64,000 bases of DNA from Rhizobacter sp. OV335 (GCF_900142965.1 NZ_FRCQ01000008.1:124001-188000); one strand, 5' to 3'; counted from the first letter of the stretch, positions 47,452 to 56,489 are shown. Notes: a model not told the origin generated them from the sequence alone. Translations and numbers: made by a program.

Positions 47452-48057
47452 GTGAGCCTGACTGTTGATTACTACCTGTCCCCGCACTCGCCGTACACCT
47501 ACCTGGGCCACCAGCGCTTCTGCGAGATCGCGGCGGCCGCGGGCGCCAAGGTCAACGTGCTGCCGGTCGACCTGGGCGGCAAGGTGTTCCCGGTGTCGGG
47601 CGGCCTGCCCTTGTCGAAGCGCGCGCCGCAGCGCCAGGCCTACCGGCTGGTCGAACTGAAGCGCTTCAGCGCGTGGCTGAACCAGCCGATCAACCTGCAG
47701 CCGAAGTATTTCCCGGTCAACAGCGACGATGCGTCGCAGCTGATCATCGCGGTCGACATGAAGGACGGCACCGAGGCGGCGCTGCGCATCACGACGGCGG
47801 TGCTGCGGGCGGTGTGGGTGGAAGAGCGCAACATCGCCGACCTGGCGGTGCTGCAGGCTCTCGTGGCCGAGCAAGGCCTGCCGGCACAACGCATGGACGA
47901 CGCGCACTCGCAGGCGGTGCACGAGCGCTATGAGCAGGATTCGGAGGCAGCGATTGCCGCCGGTGTGTTCGGCGCGCCGAGCTACGTGATCGACGGCGAG
48001 ATCTTCTGGGGGCAGGACCGGCTGGATTTCGTGCAGCGGCGCCTGCAGCAAGGCTGA
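47452..48057 (+). CDS. 2-hydroxychromene-2-carboxylate isomerase-like (DsbA fold)
   Basis: 201-aa kappa-class GST/DsbA-like enzyme. The active-site segment is YYLSPHSPYTYLGHQRF with the Ser that activates glutathione. Later blocks (AAIAAGVFGAPSYVIDGEIFWGQDRL) match HCCA isomerases of naphthalene-type pathways. No aromatic-degradation genes are nearby, so the substrate is uncertain. GTG start with AGGAG-like sequence (GAGAGGAG) upstream. Confidence 0.9.
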   Translation: MSLTVDYYLSPHSPYTYLGHQRFCEIAAAAGAKVNVLPVDLGGKVFPVSGGLPLSKRAPQRQAYRLVELKRFSAWLNQPINLQPKYFPVNSDDASQLIIAVDMKDGTEAALRITTAVLRAVWVEERNIADLAVLQALVAEQGLPAQRMDDAHSQAVHERYEQDSEAAIAAGVFGAPSYVIDGEIFWGQDRLDFVQRRLQQG

Positions 48058-48058
48058 T

Positions 48059-48220
48059 CTATCCGTTGTGAACGGCCGATCCGTCCGCGTCCGACGCATC
48101 GGTGACCCAACTACCCTGGATCAACTCCTCGACGTTCGGCTGCAGCAGCAGCGCGATCAGCGCCACCAGGAGGCCGACCGCCGTGACGACGGTGATGGTT
48201 GCAGCAATGAAGAAACTCAT
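48059..48220 (-). CDS. Small single-helix membrane protein
   Basis: 53-aa protein (below usual annotation cutoffs) with one transmembrane helix (SFFIAATITVVTAVGLLVAL and on to LLLQ) and an acidic polar tail (VTDASDADGSAVHNG). A strong Shine-Dalgarno (CGGAGG) lies 6 bp before ATG 48220, and the frame is intact to a TAG. It converges on the isomerase gene. Function unknown. Confidence 0.65.
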   Translation of the reverse strand: MSFFIAATITVVTAVGLLVALIALLLQPNVEELIQGSWVTDASDADGSAVHNG

Positions 48221-48242
48221 GGTGGCCTCCGATCGGTACGCC

Positions 48243-48260
48243 GCCGGCCTCGCGGCCGGC
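48243..48260. terminator. Hairpin between two small minus-strand genes
   Basis: GCCGGCC-TCGC-GGCCGGC, a perfect 7-bp stem with a 4-nt loop, lies between the stop of the exported Cys-repeat gene and the start of the 53-aa gene. There is no T-run, so it is either a weak terminator or an mRNA-stabilising hairpin. Confidence 0.35.
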
Positions 48261-48274
48261 GTGCGCACCCGTCA

Positions 48275-48820
48275 TCACATGTTGTACTTGGCCTTGGCGC
48301 TGTTCACGCAAGCCGTCTTGGCATCACCGGCCAGCGAATCGCACTTCTCGGCTTCGGCCTTGTAGGCCGCCGTCTTCTTGTCGTCAGTGGCTTCGGCATT
48401 GGCCTTCTTGGTGTCGCGCTCGGCCTTCGCATCGGCCTTGGCCTTGGTCTCGACGGCCTTGGCTTCCTTCACGCAGACGTCCTTCTCGTTGCCGGCCTTG
48501 TCGTCGCAACGCTCCTTCGCGACCTTGTAGTCGGCCTCGGCGATGTCTTCCTTCGCCTTGTACGTGGCCTTCGCGGTGCCCTTGTAGTCAGCTTCGGCCA
48601 TCGCCTCGGTCTTCACGCGAGCCGCCTTCGCTTCGGCGACGCAGATGTCCTTGGCGTTGCCCGACAGGGATTCGCACTGCTTGTGCGCCGCTTCGTACGT
48701 CGATTTGGCCGAGGCCTTGGCCTGGTCGTAGGCGGTCTTGTCGGCGGCGAAGGCGCCGGTGCTGAACATCAGTGCGGCGACGGCGGCAGTGATACACGAC
48801 AGCGATTGTTGCTTGGTCAT
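48275..48820 (-). CDS. Exported Lys/Ala-rich protein with repeated cysteine pairs
   Basis: 181-aa protein with a signal peptide (cleavage after TGAFA). The mature chain is helical and rich in A, K, E and D. Three units repeat a Cys pair spaced 10-11 residues apart: CESLSGNAKDICVAEAKA, CDDKAGNEKDVCVKEAKA and CDSLAGDAKTACVNSAKA. Each pair could form a disulfide-closed helical hairpin in the periplasm. A very strong ribosome-binding site (GAGGAGATATCC) suggests high expression. Related proteins occur in Burkholderiales; the role is unknown. Confidence 0.85.
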   Translation of the reverse strand: MTKQQSLSCITAAVAALMFSTGAFAADKTAYDQAKASAKSTYEAAHKQCESLSGNAKDICVAEAKAARVKTEAMAEADYKGTAKATYKAKEDIAEADYKVAKERCDDKAGNEKDVCVKEAKAVETKAKADAKAERDTKKANAEATDDKKTAAYKAEAEKCDSLAGDAKTACVNSAKAKYNM

Positions 48821-49018
48821 ATGGATATCTCCTCGAACGGAATGGCCTGAAGCCGGTGCGGCAAGCTTAGGCAGCGCCCCTCGGCTGGTCTGCCGGACAA
48901 CTCAATTTGCGGGTGTGGGAGATGCCCTACAGCTGCGCACAAGGGCGCGTGACAAGCTGCCGCCGATGGCGGCGCCGCGGGTTCAAGCGGCTTGAGTGCC
49001 GCACGGCGCTGCTCGACA

Positions 49019-51370
49019 ATGCCCGCCATGCACCCCCCATCGCCCGACCTGGAGCGCACGCGCCTGCTCGATTTCGCGCGCGCCTCGGGCGACTGGATGT
49101 GGGAGACCGATGCGCAGCTGCGCTACACCTGGGTCTCGGGTGCGTTCGAGGCGATCACCGGGGTGCCACCGCAGTCGATGATCGGCCGGCAGATCGCCGA
49201 TTCGCCGCTGCTCGACGAGCTGGCGCACCCGCTGCCCGGCGGGCGCAGCTTCCACCAGTTGTTGAAGGAGCACCGGCCGATCACCCGCGTGCTGACCGAC
49301 AAGCACACCGGCCGCGGCGTGCTGCAGATCTCGCGCAGCGCGGTGCCGGTGTTCGACGCGCAGGGGAAGTTCGCCGGCTACCGCGGCACCGCGCGCGATG
49401 TCTCGGCGCACATCGCCGCCGAGCGCCAGGCGCATGCGCAGGCCGAGCTGCTGCGCAAGCTGTCGTCGCAGGTGCCGGGCGTGATCTTCCAGTTCCAGCT
49501 GCACCCCGACGGCACCCTCAGCTATCCGTATGCGAGCGACGCCTCGCGCGAGCTGTTCGGCGTCGAGCCGCCGCGCGACGGCAACGGCGGCGACCCGACC
49601 GTGCCGTTCCGGCTGCTGCATCCCGACGACCAGCGCGGCTACCTCGACAGCATCGAGGCGTCGGCGCGCGCGCTGTCGCCGTGGCAGCGCAGCTACCGCA
49701 TCGTGCGCGACGACGGCAGCGTGCGCTGGATGGAAACCCGCGCGATGCCCGAGCGGCTGGCCGACGGCTCGACGCTGTGGCACGGCTTCACCGCCGACAC
49801 CACCGCGCAGAAGCAGGCCGAGATCGCGCTGCGCGGCAGCGAGGAGCGCTGGAGCATGGCCGCCGAGGCCGCGGGCATCGGCGTCGCGCAGTATTCGCTC
49901 GCGACCGGCGAGGTCAGCTTCGACCGGCGCGCCTGCGCGAACCACGGCCAGCCGTGGCCGCTGGCGCACCACACGCTGGCCGATTTCATCGCCGCGGTGC
50001 ACCCCGACGACCGCGCCGCCACCGAGGCCGCGATCCAGCGCGCGCTGGCCACCGACGGCCGGTTGGAGACCCGCTACCGGCTGCTGCGCTCCGACGGCGT
50101 GCCGGCGATGCTGGAACTCTTCGCGCGCTGCACGCACGACACCGCCGGCCGGGTCGACGGCCTGGTCGGCACCTGCCGCGACATCACGCAGCAGGCGGCG
50201 CTGGAGCAGTTGCGCCGCGACAAGCAGGCCGCCGAGCAGGCGAACCGCGCGAAGAGCGAATTCCTGTCGCGCGTCAGCCATGAGCTGCGCACGCCGCTGA
50301 ACGGCATCCTCGGCTTCGCGCAGCTGATGTCGCTGGACCGCCTGCACCCGCTCGCACCCGACCAGCGCCGCCGCATCGACAGCGTGATGCACGCCGGCCG
50401 CCACCTGCTCGAGCTGATCAACGACGTGCTGAACCTGGCGCGCATCGAGCAGGAAGACTTCTCGCTGAAGCCGGCGCCGGTCGACCTCGCCGCCGCGGTC
50501 GAGAGCTGCCTCGCGATGATCCAGCCGCTGGCCGACAACGCCGGCATCCGGCTGCTCGCGCCGCAGCGGCCCACCGGCTGCTGGGCGATGGCCGATGCGC
50601 GCGCGGTCGAGCAGGTGCTGCTGAACCTGCTGTCGAACGCGATCAAGTACAACCGCCCCGGCGGCACCGTGCAGCTGGCGTTGCAGTGCGACGGCGAGCG
50701 CGTGTCGGTGGCGGTGAGCGACCAGGGCGACGGGCTGACGACCGCGCAGCAACTGCAGCTGTTCCAGCCGTTCAACCGGCTCGGCGCCGAGCAGCGCCGC
50801 ATCGAAGGCAGCGGCCTGGGGCTCGTGATCGCGCGCACGCTGGCAGCGGCGATGCAAGGCGAGCTGCTGTTGCGCAGCACGCCGGGCGAGGGCTCGACCT
50901 TCACGCTGCTGCTGCCGGCCGGCGATGCGGCGCAGGCGCCCGATGCCGCCACGCTGCCGGCCACGCCACCGGCGGCACCCGTTGCTGCGCAGAAGCACGT
51001 GCTCTACATCGAGGACGAGCCGCTGAACGTGATGCTGATGCAGGAGGTCTTCAAGGGCCGCCCGCAGTGGCGGCTGAGCGTCGCGAGCGATGGCGCCGGC
51101 GGCCTCGCGGCGGCGCGCGAGCAGGCGCCGGACCTGCTGCTGATCGACATGAACCTGCCGGACACCAGCGGCCTCGCGCTGATCCGCCGGCTGCGCGACG
51201 ACGCGCGCACCGCCGGGCTGCGCTGCATCGCGCTGTCGGCCGACGCGATGCAGCCGCAGATCGATGCCGCGCTCGCCGCCGGCTTCGACGACTACTGGAC
51301 CAAGCCGATCAACGTGGCGCGCGTGCTGGATGCCGTCGCGAAGGCGATGGAACAACCCGACGCCCCATGA
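49019..51370 (+). CDS. Soluble multi-PAS hybrid histidine kinase
   Basis: 783-aa protein. Three PAS/PAC modules come first (WMWETDAQLRYTWVSGAFEA; then a region ending WHGFTADTTAQKQAE; then FIAAVHPDDRAATEAAIQR). HisKA follows with His421 in RVSHELRTPLNGILGFAQ, then HATPase (N box NLLSNAIKYN, G2 GSGLGLVIA), then a receiver with Asp710 in LLLIDMNLPDTSGL and Lys in YWTKPIN. No transmembrane segment is evident, so it is cytoplasmic. It has no response-regulator neighbour. ATG 49028 is an alternative start. Confidence 0.9.
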   Translation: MPAMHPPSPDLERTRLLDFARASGDWMWETDAQLRYTWVSGAFEAITGVPPQSMIGRQIADSPLLDELAHPLPGGRSFHQLLKEHRPITRVLTDKHTGRGVLQISRSAVPVFDAQGKFAGYRGTARDVSAHIAAERQAHAQAELLRKLSSQVPGVIFQFQLHPDGTLSYPYASDASRELFGVEPPRDGNGGDPTVPFRLLHPDDQRGYLDSIEASARALSPWQRSYRIVRDDGSVRWMETRAMPERLADGSTLWHGFTADTTAQKQAEIALRGSEERWSMAAEAAGIGVAQYSLATGEVSFDRRACANHGQPWPLAHHTLADFIAAVHPDDRAATEAAIQRALATDGRLETRYRLLRSDGVPAMLELFARCTHDTAGRVDGLVGTCRDITQQAALEQLRRDKQAAEQANRAKSEFLSRVSHELRTPLNGILGFAQLMSLDRLHPLAPDQRRRIDSVMHAGRHLLELINDVLNLARIEQEDFSLKPAPVDLAAAVESCLAMIQPLADNAGIRLLAPQRPTGCWAMADARAVEQVLLNLLSNAIKYNRPGGTVQLALQCDGERVSVAVSDQGDGLTTAQQLQLFQPFNRLGAEQRRIEGSGLGLVIARTLAAAMQGELLLRSTPGEGSTFTLLLPAGDAAQAPDAATLPATPPAAPVAAQKHVLYIEDEPLNVMLMQEVFKGRPQWRLSVASDGAGGLAAAREQAPDLLLIDMNLPDTSGLALIRRLRDDARTAGLRCIALSADAMQPQIDAALAAGFDDYWTKPINVARVLDAVAKAMEQPDAP

Positions 51371-51398
51371 AAAAAGCCGACGCAAGCGTCGGCTTTTT
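51371..51398. terminator. Bidirectional Rho-independent terminator
   Basis: AAAAAGCCGACGC (51371-51383), loop AA, GCGTCGGCTTTTT (51386-51398): a 13-bp perfect stem with an A-run on one side and a T-run on the other. It starts at the hybrid-kinase stop and ends 18 bp before the stop of the convergent H1/SWIB gene, so it can terminate both. Confidence 0.95.
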
Positions 51399-51416
51399 GA
51401 GGTGAACAGAACCTGA

Positions 51417-51851
51417 TTACTTCAGGTGGCCGTTGATCAGCTTGGTCATCTCGAACATCGAGACCTGGGCCTTCTTGAAGATTTCCTTCAGCTTGGCGTC
51501 GGCGTTGATCATCGTGCGCTTGGCCTTGTCCTGCAGGTCGTTCTTCTTGATGTACTCCCACACCTTCTTGGTCACTTCCGTGCGCGGCAGCGGGTTGGCG
51601 CCAATCACGGCGGCCAGCGTCGGGCTCGGGGTCATGGCCTTCATGAAGGCAGCGTTCGGGGTGCGCTTCTTGGCCGGAGCGGCCTTCTTCGCAGCGGCCT
51701 TCTTGGCCGGCGCTGCCTTCTTGGCGGGAGCGGCCTTCTTGGCCGGCGCGGCTTTCTTCGCCGCTACTTTCTTCGCGGGTGCAGCCTTCTTGGCCGGTGC
51801 CGCTTTCTTTGCAGGAGCCGCTTTCCGAGCGGGCGGTTTCGCAGTTGCCAT
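51417..51851 (-). CDS. H1-like Lys/Ala-rich protein with SWIB domain
   Basis: 144-aa protein with two parts. The N-terminal 65 residues are PAKKA/AAKK repeats like eukaryotic histone H1 tails, with about eight copies of KKAAPA. The C-terminal part is a SWIB/MDM2 domain (FMKAMTPSPTLAAVIG, then LPRTEVTKKVWEYIKKNDLQ and SMFEMTKLINGHLK). Bacterial proteins of this type bind DNA nonspecifically. ATG 51851 is chosen for its GGAG spacing. The 305-bp region upstream (51852-52156) contains a GAGAGC...GCTCTC hairpin (51898-51916) and otherwise no recognisable feature. Confidence 0.92.
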   Translation of the reverse strand: MATAKPPARKAAPAKKAAPAKKAAPAKKVAAKKAAPAKKAAPAKKAAPAKKAAAKKAAPAKKRTPNAAFMKAMTPSPTLAAVIGANPLPRTEVTKKVWEYIKKNDLQDKAKRTMINADAKLKEIFKKAQVSMFEMTKLINGHLK

Positions 51852-52156
51852 GTTGAATTTCTCCATCAATAACGTTGTTGATGTGCCCGGGTTGGGTGAG
51901 AGCCGCATGAGCTCTCGGTTCTCCAGGTCCACGTGCGGAGCGAATACTACTGCGAGAGTGCTGCATTGAGAAGCAGTTTTCATAGGTGAAACACGCATTC
52001 ATGCGCCTTCGCGCCATGTTTTGTCGCCTGTGAGCCTCACCTGCGTGCTCTCGAGGTGTCGTAGCGGGCTGTTACCCGTGCGCATCGAGCGCTTCCGAGA
52101 ATGCGTTTCGACGGTGCCGCATGGTGCGTTGCCGTCCTTGTCGAAGGAGACGAACG

Positions 52157-52735
52157 ATGGGCAAGAAGATCCTGATGCTGGTCGGCGACTACGCCGAGGA
52201 CTACGAGACCATGGTGCCGTTCCAGGCGCTGCAGATGGTCGGCCACACGGTGCATGCGGCCTGTCCGGACAAGAAGGCCGGCGATTTCGTGATGACCGCG
52301 GTGCACGATTTCGAAGGCCAGCAGACCTACTCCGAGAAGCCCGGCCACCGCTTCACGCTGAACGCGACGTTCGCGTCGGTGAAGGGCGAGGACTACGACG
52401 CGCTGCTGATCCCCGGTGGCCGCGCGCCGGAATACCTGCGCATGAACCAGCAGGTGATCGCGCTGGTGCAGCACTTCTCGCGCGCCGACAAGCCGATCGC
52501 CGCGGTGTGTCACGGCGCGCAGCTGCTCGCGGCGGCCGGCGTGATCCGCGGCAAGCGCGTGTCCGCCTACCCGGCCTGCGCGGCCGAGGTGGAGCTGGCC
52601 GGCGCGAGCTACGCGGCGATCGAGGTCGACCAGGCGGTGACCGACGGCAAGCTCGTCACCGCACCGGCCTGGCCGGCGCATGCGGCCTGGCTGGCGCAGT
52701 TCCTCACGGTGCTCGGCACGCGCATCCAGCACTGA
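52157..52735 (+). CDS. DJ-1/PfpI-family protein
   Basis: 192-aa class-I glutamine-amidotransferase-like protein of the DJ-1/PfpI family. The nucleophilic elbow is [14 protein letters not shown] with Cys118 followed by His119, and a conserved Glu lies in YAEDYE near the N-terminus. Members act as glyoxalase III/deglycase-like enzymes or proteases; the catalytic role here is unproven. Shine-Dalgarno GAAGGAG precedes ATG 52157. Confidence 0.92.
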   Translation: MGKKILMLVGDYAEDYETMVPFQALQMVGHTVHAACPDKKAGDFVMTAVHDFEGQQTYSEKPGHRFTLNATFASVKGEDYDALLIPGGRAPEYLRMNQQVIALVQHFSRADKPIAAVCHGAQLLAAAGVIRGKRVSAYPACAAEVELAGASYAAIEVDQAVTDGKLVTAPAWPAHAAWLAQFLTVLGTRIQH

Positions 52736-52810
52736 AGAAACCCCTCGTTGCAGCGGGCCGGGGATCGTCCGAAGATGACGCCCCGCTCCGCCGCATCGAG
52801 GAACACGACC

Positions 52811-53212
52811 ATGTGCGAAGTCTTCATCCGCGCCGATCCGTCGTCCTATGAATCGCGCACGCGCTCGGTTCGCCTGCATGGCGTCGTGACCAGCATCCGG
52901 CTCGAGAACCTGCACTGGGAGGTGCTGACGGAGATCGGCGCGCGCGACGGCATGAGCGTCACGCACCTGCTGGAGCGGCTCTACGACGAGCTCGTCGAGG
53001 CGCGCGGCGAGGTCGGCAACTTCGCGTCGTTCCTGCGCGTCAGCGCGCTGCGCTACATGGCGCTGCAGGCACACCAGCGGATTCCGGTCGACAACAGCGT
53101 GCCGATCCGCTCGCTCGATGCGCGGGAAGTCCTGGATCGGCTGCCGCCGAGTTGGGCCACACCGTCTCGCAGCTCCGGTGACAAGCCGGGCTACGAACTG
53201 CACGCTCAATAA
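52811..53212 (+). CDS. Ribbon-helix-helix protein (RHH_4 type)
   Basis: 133-aa protein with an N-terminal ribbon-helix-helix (TRSVRLHGVVTSIRLENLHW, then TEIGARDGMSVTHLLERLYD). The C-terminal part (ASFLRVSALRYMALQ) is conserved in the family. These are probable DNA-binding proteins of unknown target. It overlaps the convergent flavoreductase gene by 7 bp. Confidence 0.83.
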   Translation: MCEVFIRADPSSYESRTRSVRLHGVVTSIRLENLHWEVLTEIGARDGMSVTHLLERLYDELVEARGEVGNFASFLRVSALRYMALQAHQRIPVDNSVPIRSLDAREVLDRLPPSWATPSRSSGDKPGYELHAQ

Positions 53213-54579
53213 ACGTCGCGGCGGTAGCGGCCGGCGTCGGCCAGCGCGGCGAGCTGGTCGGCGCCGAGCACCTGCGCGAGCGCCTCGTCGACGCCGGCGG
53301 CCATGCCCTCGAGGCTGCCGCAGACGTAGATCGCCGCGCCATCGGCCACCCATGCGCGCAAGCGCTCGGCTTCTTCCAGCACCCGGTGCTGCACGTAGCG
53401 CCGCGCCGGCTGGTCGCGCGAGAACACGCGGTCGACCAGCGCGAGCACGCCGTCGGCCTGCCAGCGGTCGGTGTCGGCAGCGTAATGCGCGTCATGCGCG
53501 GCCTGGCGCTCGCCGAACAGCAACCAGCAGGCGTCGGGTGCCCGAGCTTCCGCGCGGGCCGCCAGGTGGCTTCTGAGGCCGGCCAGACCGGTGCCGTTGC
53601 CGATCAGCACCAGCGGACGCGCCGCGTTGTCGCCGATGCGGAAACTGCCGTGCGCGCGCAGCCTCAGCGGCACGCGCTCGCCCACGGGCAGGTGTGTCGT
53701 CAACCAGCCCGACGCGACGCCCAGGCCGCCATCCGGATGCCGCTCCTGCCGCACCATCAGGTGCAGCCGGCCGGCCGACGGCACCGACGCGATCGTGTAT
53801 TCGCGCGGGCGCTGCGGGTCGCCGGGCGCCTGCACCTGCACCAGGTCGCCGGCCTGCCAGTCGGGCAGCGGCGTGTCGTCGGCCGGTTCGAGTTCGAGGT
53901 GGCATACCGGCGCGGCGCTGCTGCCGTCGTTCAGCACGCGCCGCTCGACCAGGCGCCAGTCGTCGAAGCCAGGCGCCTGCCAGTCGGGCACGTCGATGGT
54001 GCCGGCGAGGTGGGCGACCTGCTGCTGCCACTGCTTCAAGGCCGCCGCATCCTCGTTGTCGAGCTCGATGCGCGCGAACAGCGGCGTCGCGCCCTGCGCC
54101 TGCAGCCAGGCGTCGAGCCGGCGGCCGAAGCCGCAGAACTGCGCGTAGCTGCGGTCGCCGAGCGCCAGCACCGCGTGGTGCAGGCGCGGCAGCGGCGCAC
54201 CGCCATCGGCCATGTGACGCGCGAACGCGGAGGCTGGATCGGGCGCGTCGCCCTCGCCGTAGGTGCTGACGATGAACAGCGCGCGCTCGGTGCGCGCCAG
54301 CTCGTCGGGCCGCAGCTCGCCGAGCGGCAGCAGCCGCACCGGCACGCCGGCGGTGTGCAGCAGGCGCGCGGTCTGCCACGCGAGCTGCTCGGCGAAGCCG
54401 GTCTGGCTGGCGAAGGCGACCAGCACCGGCGAGGCCTGCGCATCGGCGTGGTCGAGCGCGGCGGCATCGCGCGAGGCGGCGGTGCGGCGGCGCCGTTCGC
54501 GCCAGGTGATGAAGGCGCAGAACGCGAGGTAGGCGAGCGCGACGGCGCCTGCCGCCAGCAGACGTGCCGACGGCGTCAT
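53206..54579 (-). CDS. Membrane-anchored CysJ-like NAD(P)H flavoreductase
   Basis: 457-aa diflavin reductase. An N-terminal helix (LLAAGAVALAYLAFCAFITW, about 7-26) followed by RERRRR places the catalytic part in the cytoplasm. A flavodoxin domain (FASQTGFAEQLAWQ, FMN loop 58-65) is joined to an FAD domain (REYTIAS) and an NAD(P)-binding domain (IGNGTGLAGLRSHL; YVCGSLEGMAAGVDEAL). Similar to sulfite-reductase alpha or P450 reductase. It is coupled to apbE by ATGA and is last in the iron operon, where it probably feeds electrons to the membrane PepSY protein. Confidence 0.9.
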   Translation of the reverse strand: MTPSARLLAAGAVALAYLAFCAFITWRERRRRTAASRDAAALDHADAQASPVLVAFASQTGFAEQLAWQTARLLHTAGVPVRLLPLGELRPDELARTERALFIVSTYGEGDAPDPASAFARHMADGGAPLPRLHHAVLALGDRSYAQFCGFGRRLDAWLQAQGATPLFARIELDNEDAAALKQWQQQVAHLAGTIDVPDWQAPGFDDWRLVERRVLNDGSSAAPVCHLELEPADDTPLPDWQAGDLVQVQAPGDPQRPREYTIASVPSAGRLHLMVRQERHPDGGLGVASGWLTTHLPVGERVPLRLRAHGSFRIGDNAARPLVLIGNGTGLAGLRSHLAARAEARAPDACWLLFGERQAAHDAHYAADTDRWQADGVLALVDRVFSRDQPARRYVQHRVLEEAERLRAWVADGAAIYVCGSLEGMAAGVDEALAQVLGADQLAALADAGRYRRDVY

Positions 54580-55610
54580 TCGAGCGCCGCGAAGGCCGGC
54601 GTGACGTGGTCGTCGAGCCCGCCGTCGGCGCAGCGCGTGACGAACAAGGCCGCGATGCCGCGCTGCGCGGCCCACGGCAGGCCGGCTTGCGGCCCCATCA
54701 CCGTCAACGCGGTCGACAGCGCATCGGCCCGCATGCAGGACGCGTCGAGCACCGTCACGACCGCCACGCCGTGCGTGATCGGCCGACCGGTGCGCGGGTC
54801 GATCGTGTGTGGATAGTGGCGGTCGTCGCGAGCGAAGAAGCGCCGGTGATCGCCCGAGGTCGCGACGCTCAGGCCGTGCAGCGCGATGCGCGTCGGCACC
54901 GGATCCACATCGACCTGCCACGCACCGTCGTGCCAGCGCGGCACCGGCTCCAGTGCCACCCACCACGGCTGCCCGTCGGGCTTCACGCCCTCGCCGCGCA
55001 GCTCGCCGCCGACCTCGACCAGCACGTCGTCGAGTCCGAACGAGCGCGCGAGCCGCTGCACGACGCGGTCGACCGCATAGCCCTTGGCGATCGCCGACAG
55101 GTCCAGCCGCAAGCCGCCCGGTTGCCGCACGCCCTGCGGGCCGGTCTCCAGCCGCTGCCAACCGCTGACGGCGCACGCGGCCTGCACTGCCGCGTCGTCG
55201 GGCGATGCGAAGCCGGGCTCGTCATGGCGCTGCCGCGGCCCGAAGCCCCACGCATCGACCAGCGCGCCGGCGCACGGGTCGTAGGCACCGTCGCTGTCGC
55301 GCGCCACCTGCAGCCCACAGGCCAGCACCTCGGCAAAGGCCGCGGGCAGCGCATGCCAGCTGCCTGCGGGTGCGTGATTGAAGCGGCTGATGTCCGAACC
55401 GGGCTCCCACGGGCTCATCTGCGCGACGACGAGGTCCAGTTCCTGCTGGATCGCCTGCGCCACCGGTGCGAGGGCGAGCGCGCGCGGACCGGCCACGCGC
55501 ACCGACCAGCTCGTGCCCATCGTCGCACCCTGCAGCGCGTGCACCTGCGCGCCGAGCGCCGGCGCGCGGGTCGCGATGCGCTGCGGGACCAGCACCCGCG
55601 CCGTCTGCAT
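54576..55610 (-). CDS. apbE: FAD:protein FMN transferase ApbE
   Basis: 344-aa flavin transferase that attaches FMN to a Thr/Ser of exported proteins. Family blocks: ATMGTSWSVRV, PCAGALVDAWGFG, LDLSAIAKGYAVDRV, VEVGGELRGEG, and HTIDPRTGRPITHGVAVVTV, plus ADALSTALTVMG near the end. ATG 55610 follows the DUF4198 stop by 8 bp. No clear signal peptide is seen in the chosen form, so export or topology is uncertain. Its likely substrate is the DUF2271 protein two genes upstream. Confidence 0.93.
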   Translation of the reverse strand: MQTARVLVPQRIATRAPALGAQVHALQGATMGTSWSVRVAGPRALALAPVAQAIQQELDLVVAQMSPWEPGSDISRFNHAPAGSWHALPAAFAEVLACGLQVARDSDGAYDPCAGALVDAWGFGPRQRHDEPGFASPDDAAVQAACAVSGWQRLETGPQGVRQPGGLRLDLSAIAKGYAVDRVVQRLARSFGLDDVLVEVGGELRGEGVKPDGQPWWVALEPVPRWHDGAWQVDVDPVPTRIALHGLSVATSGDHRRFFARDDRHYPHTIDPRTGRPITHGVAVVTVLDASCMRADALSTALTVMGPQAGLPWAAQRGIAALFVTRCADGGLDDHVTPAFAALE

Positions 55611-55618
55611 CGCCTTCT

Positions 55619-56479
55619 TTACTGCGGCAGCACTTCGACCGTCGCGCTGGCGTTCATGCGGCGCGTCGGCGGCGTGCCTTCGGCGGCGCGCACGCTGTGG
55701 CTCACGCCGATCCAGTAGCGCCCGGCCTCCGGCCACTTGACGCTGAACTGGCCCTGCGCGTCGGTCTTCAGCGCGATCTCGCCGAGCTTGTAGCGGTAGC
55801 GGTTGCCGCCGCGCAGGATCGTCACGTCGAGGTTGGCGGCCGGCTTGCCGTCGAGCAGCACACGGAAGCTGGAGCTGTCGCCGGCGCTCAGGTCGGTCGG
55901 CGCGGTCAGCGGGACGAACTCGAGCCCGGCGCCCTGCGGCGCGAAGGCCTTGTCGGCGGGCTTCGCTGCAGTCTTGTCGCCCGCTTTTTCCCCCGCTTTT
56001 TCCCCTTTCGCATCATTGCTGACCCAGGTCTCGACCCGGCTCTGCATGCGCGTCACCTGCAGCTCCGTCGCGTCGGCCGGGATCTCCTTGGCCATCGCGT
56101 CGGCCGTGCCGCGCCAGCGCTTCTGCTCGCCGTTGAGCTTGTAGTTCGCGAACACGCTCTCGCTGAAGTTGACGATGCGGTAGGTGCCGGGCTGCGCGAG
56201 CTTCACGTCGAAGCTGCTGCGGCGGCGCGCGGCGGCGAGGTTCTCCGGCGCGACGAGGCTGCCGTCGGGCGCGACGATGCTGAGCTTGTCGAGCACGAGC
56301 GCATTGGTGTCGTACTCGAACAGGTCTTCGGAGACCGCGGCGTCGACCGTCACGGCCGCTTCACGGCCGCTGACGACGGTGGCCGACGGCACCAGCCAGG
56401 TGCGGTGCGCCTGCGCGGAGAGGGGCAGCAGCGCGGCCACGGCGAGCAGCGCGAGCATCGATCGGTGGAAGGTTTTCAT
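55619..56479 (-). CDS. DUF4198-domain exported protein
   Basis: 286-aa periplasmic protein with a signal peptide (cleavage after SAQA) and a DUF4198 fold: HRTWLVPSATVVSG at the mature N-terminus and WPEAGRYWIGVSHSV near the C-terminus. A Lys/Gly-rich insert (KGEKAGEKAGDK, around residues 158-170) is encoded by a 12-bp tandem repeat. DUF4198 proteins often accompany TonB receptors and nickel or iron uptake and may bind metal. It lies between DUF2271 and apbE with short gaps. Confidence 0.88.
   Translation of the reverse strand: MKTFHRSMLALLAVAALLPLSAQAHRTWLVPSATVVSGREAAVTVDAAVSEDLFEYDTNALVLDKLSIVAPDGSLVAPENLAAARRRSSFDVKLAQPGTYRIVNFSESVFANYKLNGEQKRWRGTADAMAKEIPADATELQVTRMQSRVETWVSNDAKGEKAGEKAGDKTAAKPADKAFAPQGAGLEFVPLTAPTDLSAGDSSSFRVLLDGKPAANLDVTILRGGNRYRYKLGEIALKTDAQGQFSVKWPEAGRYWIGVSHSVRAAEGTPPTRRMNASATVEVLPQ
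55980..56003. repeat. Perfect 12-bp tandem repeat inside the DUF4198 gene
   Basis: CCCGCTTTTTCC occurs twice in a row (55980-55991 and 55992-56003), encoding GEKA twice on the minus strand. Being in frame (4 codons per unit) and containing a T5 run, it could change copy number without breaking the gene, or shift frame by slippage in the T-run. Confidence 0.85.
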
Positions 56480-56489
56480 GCGCGGCTCC

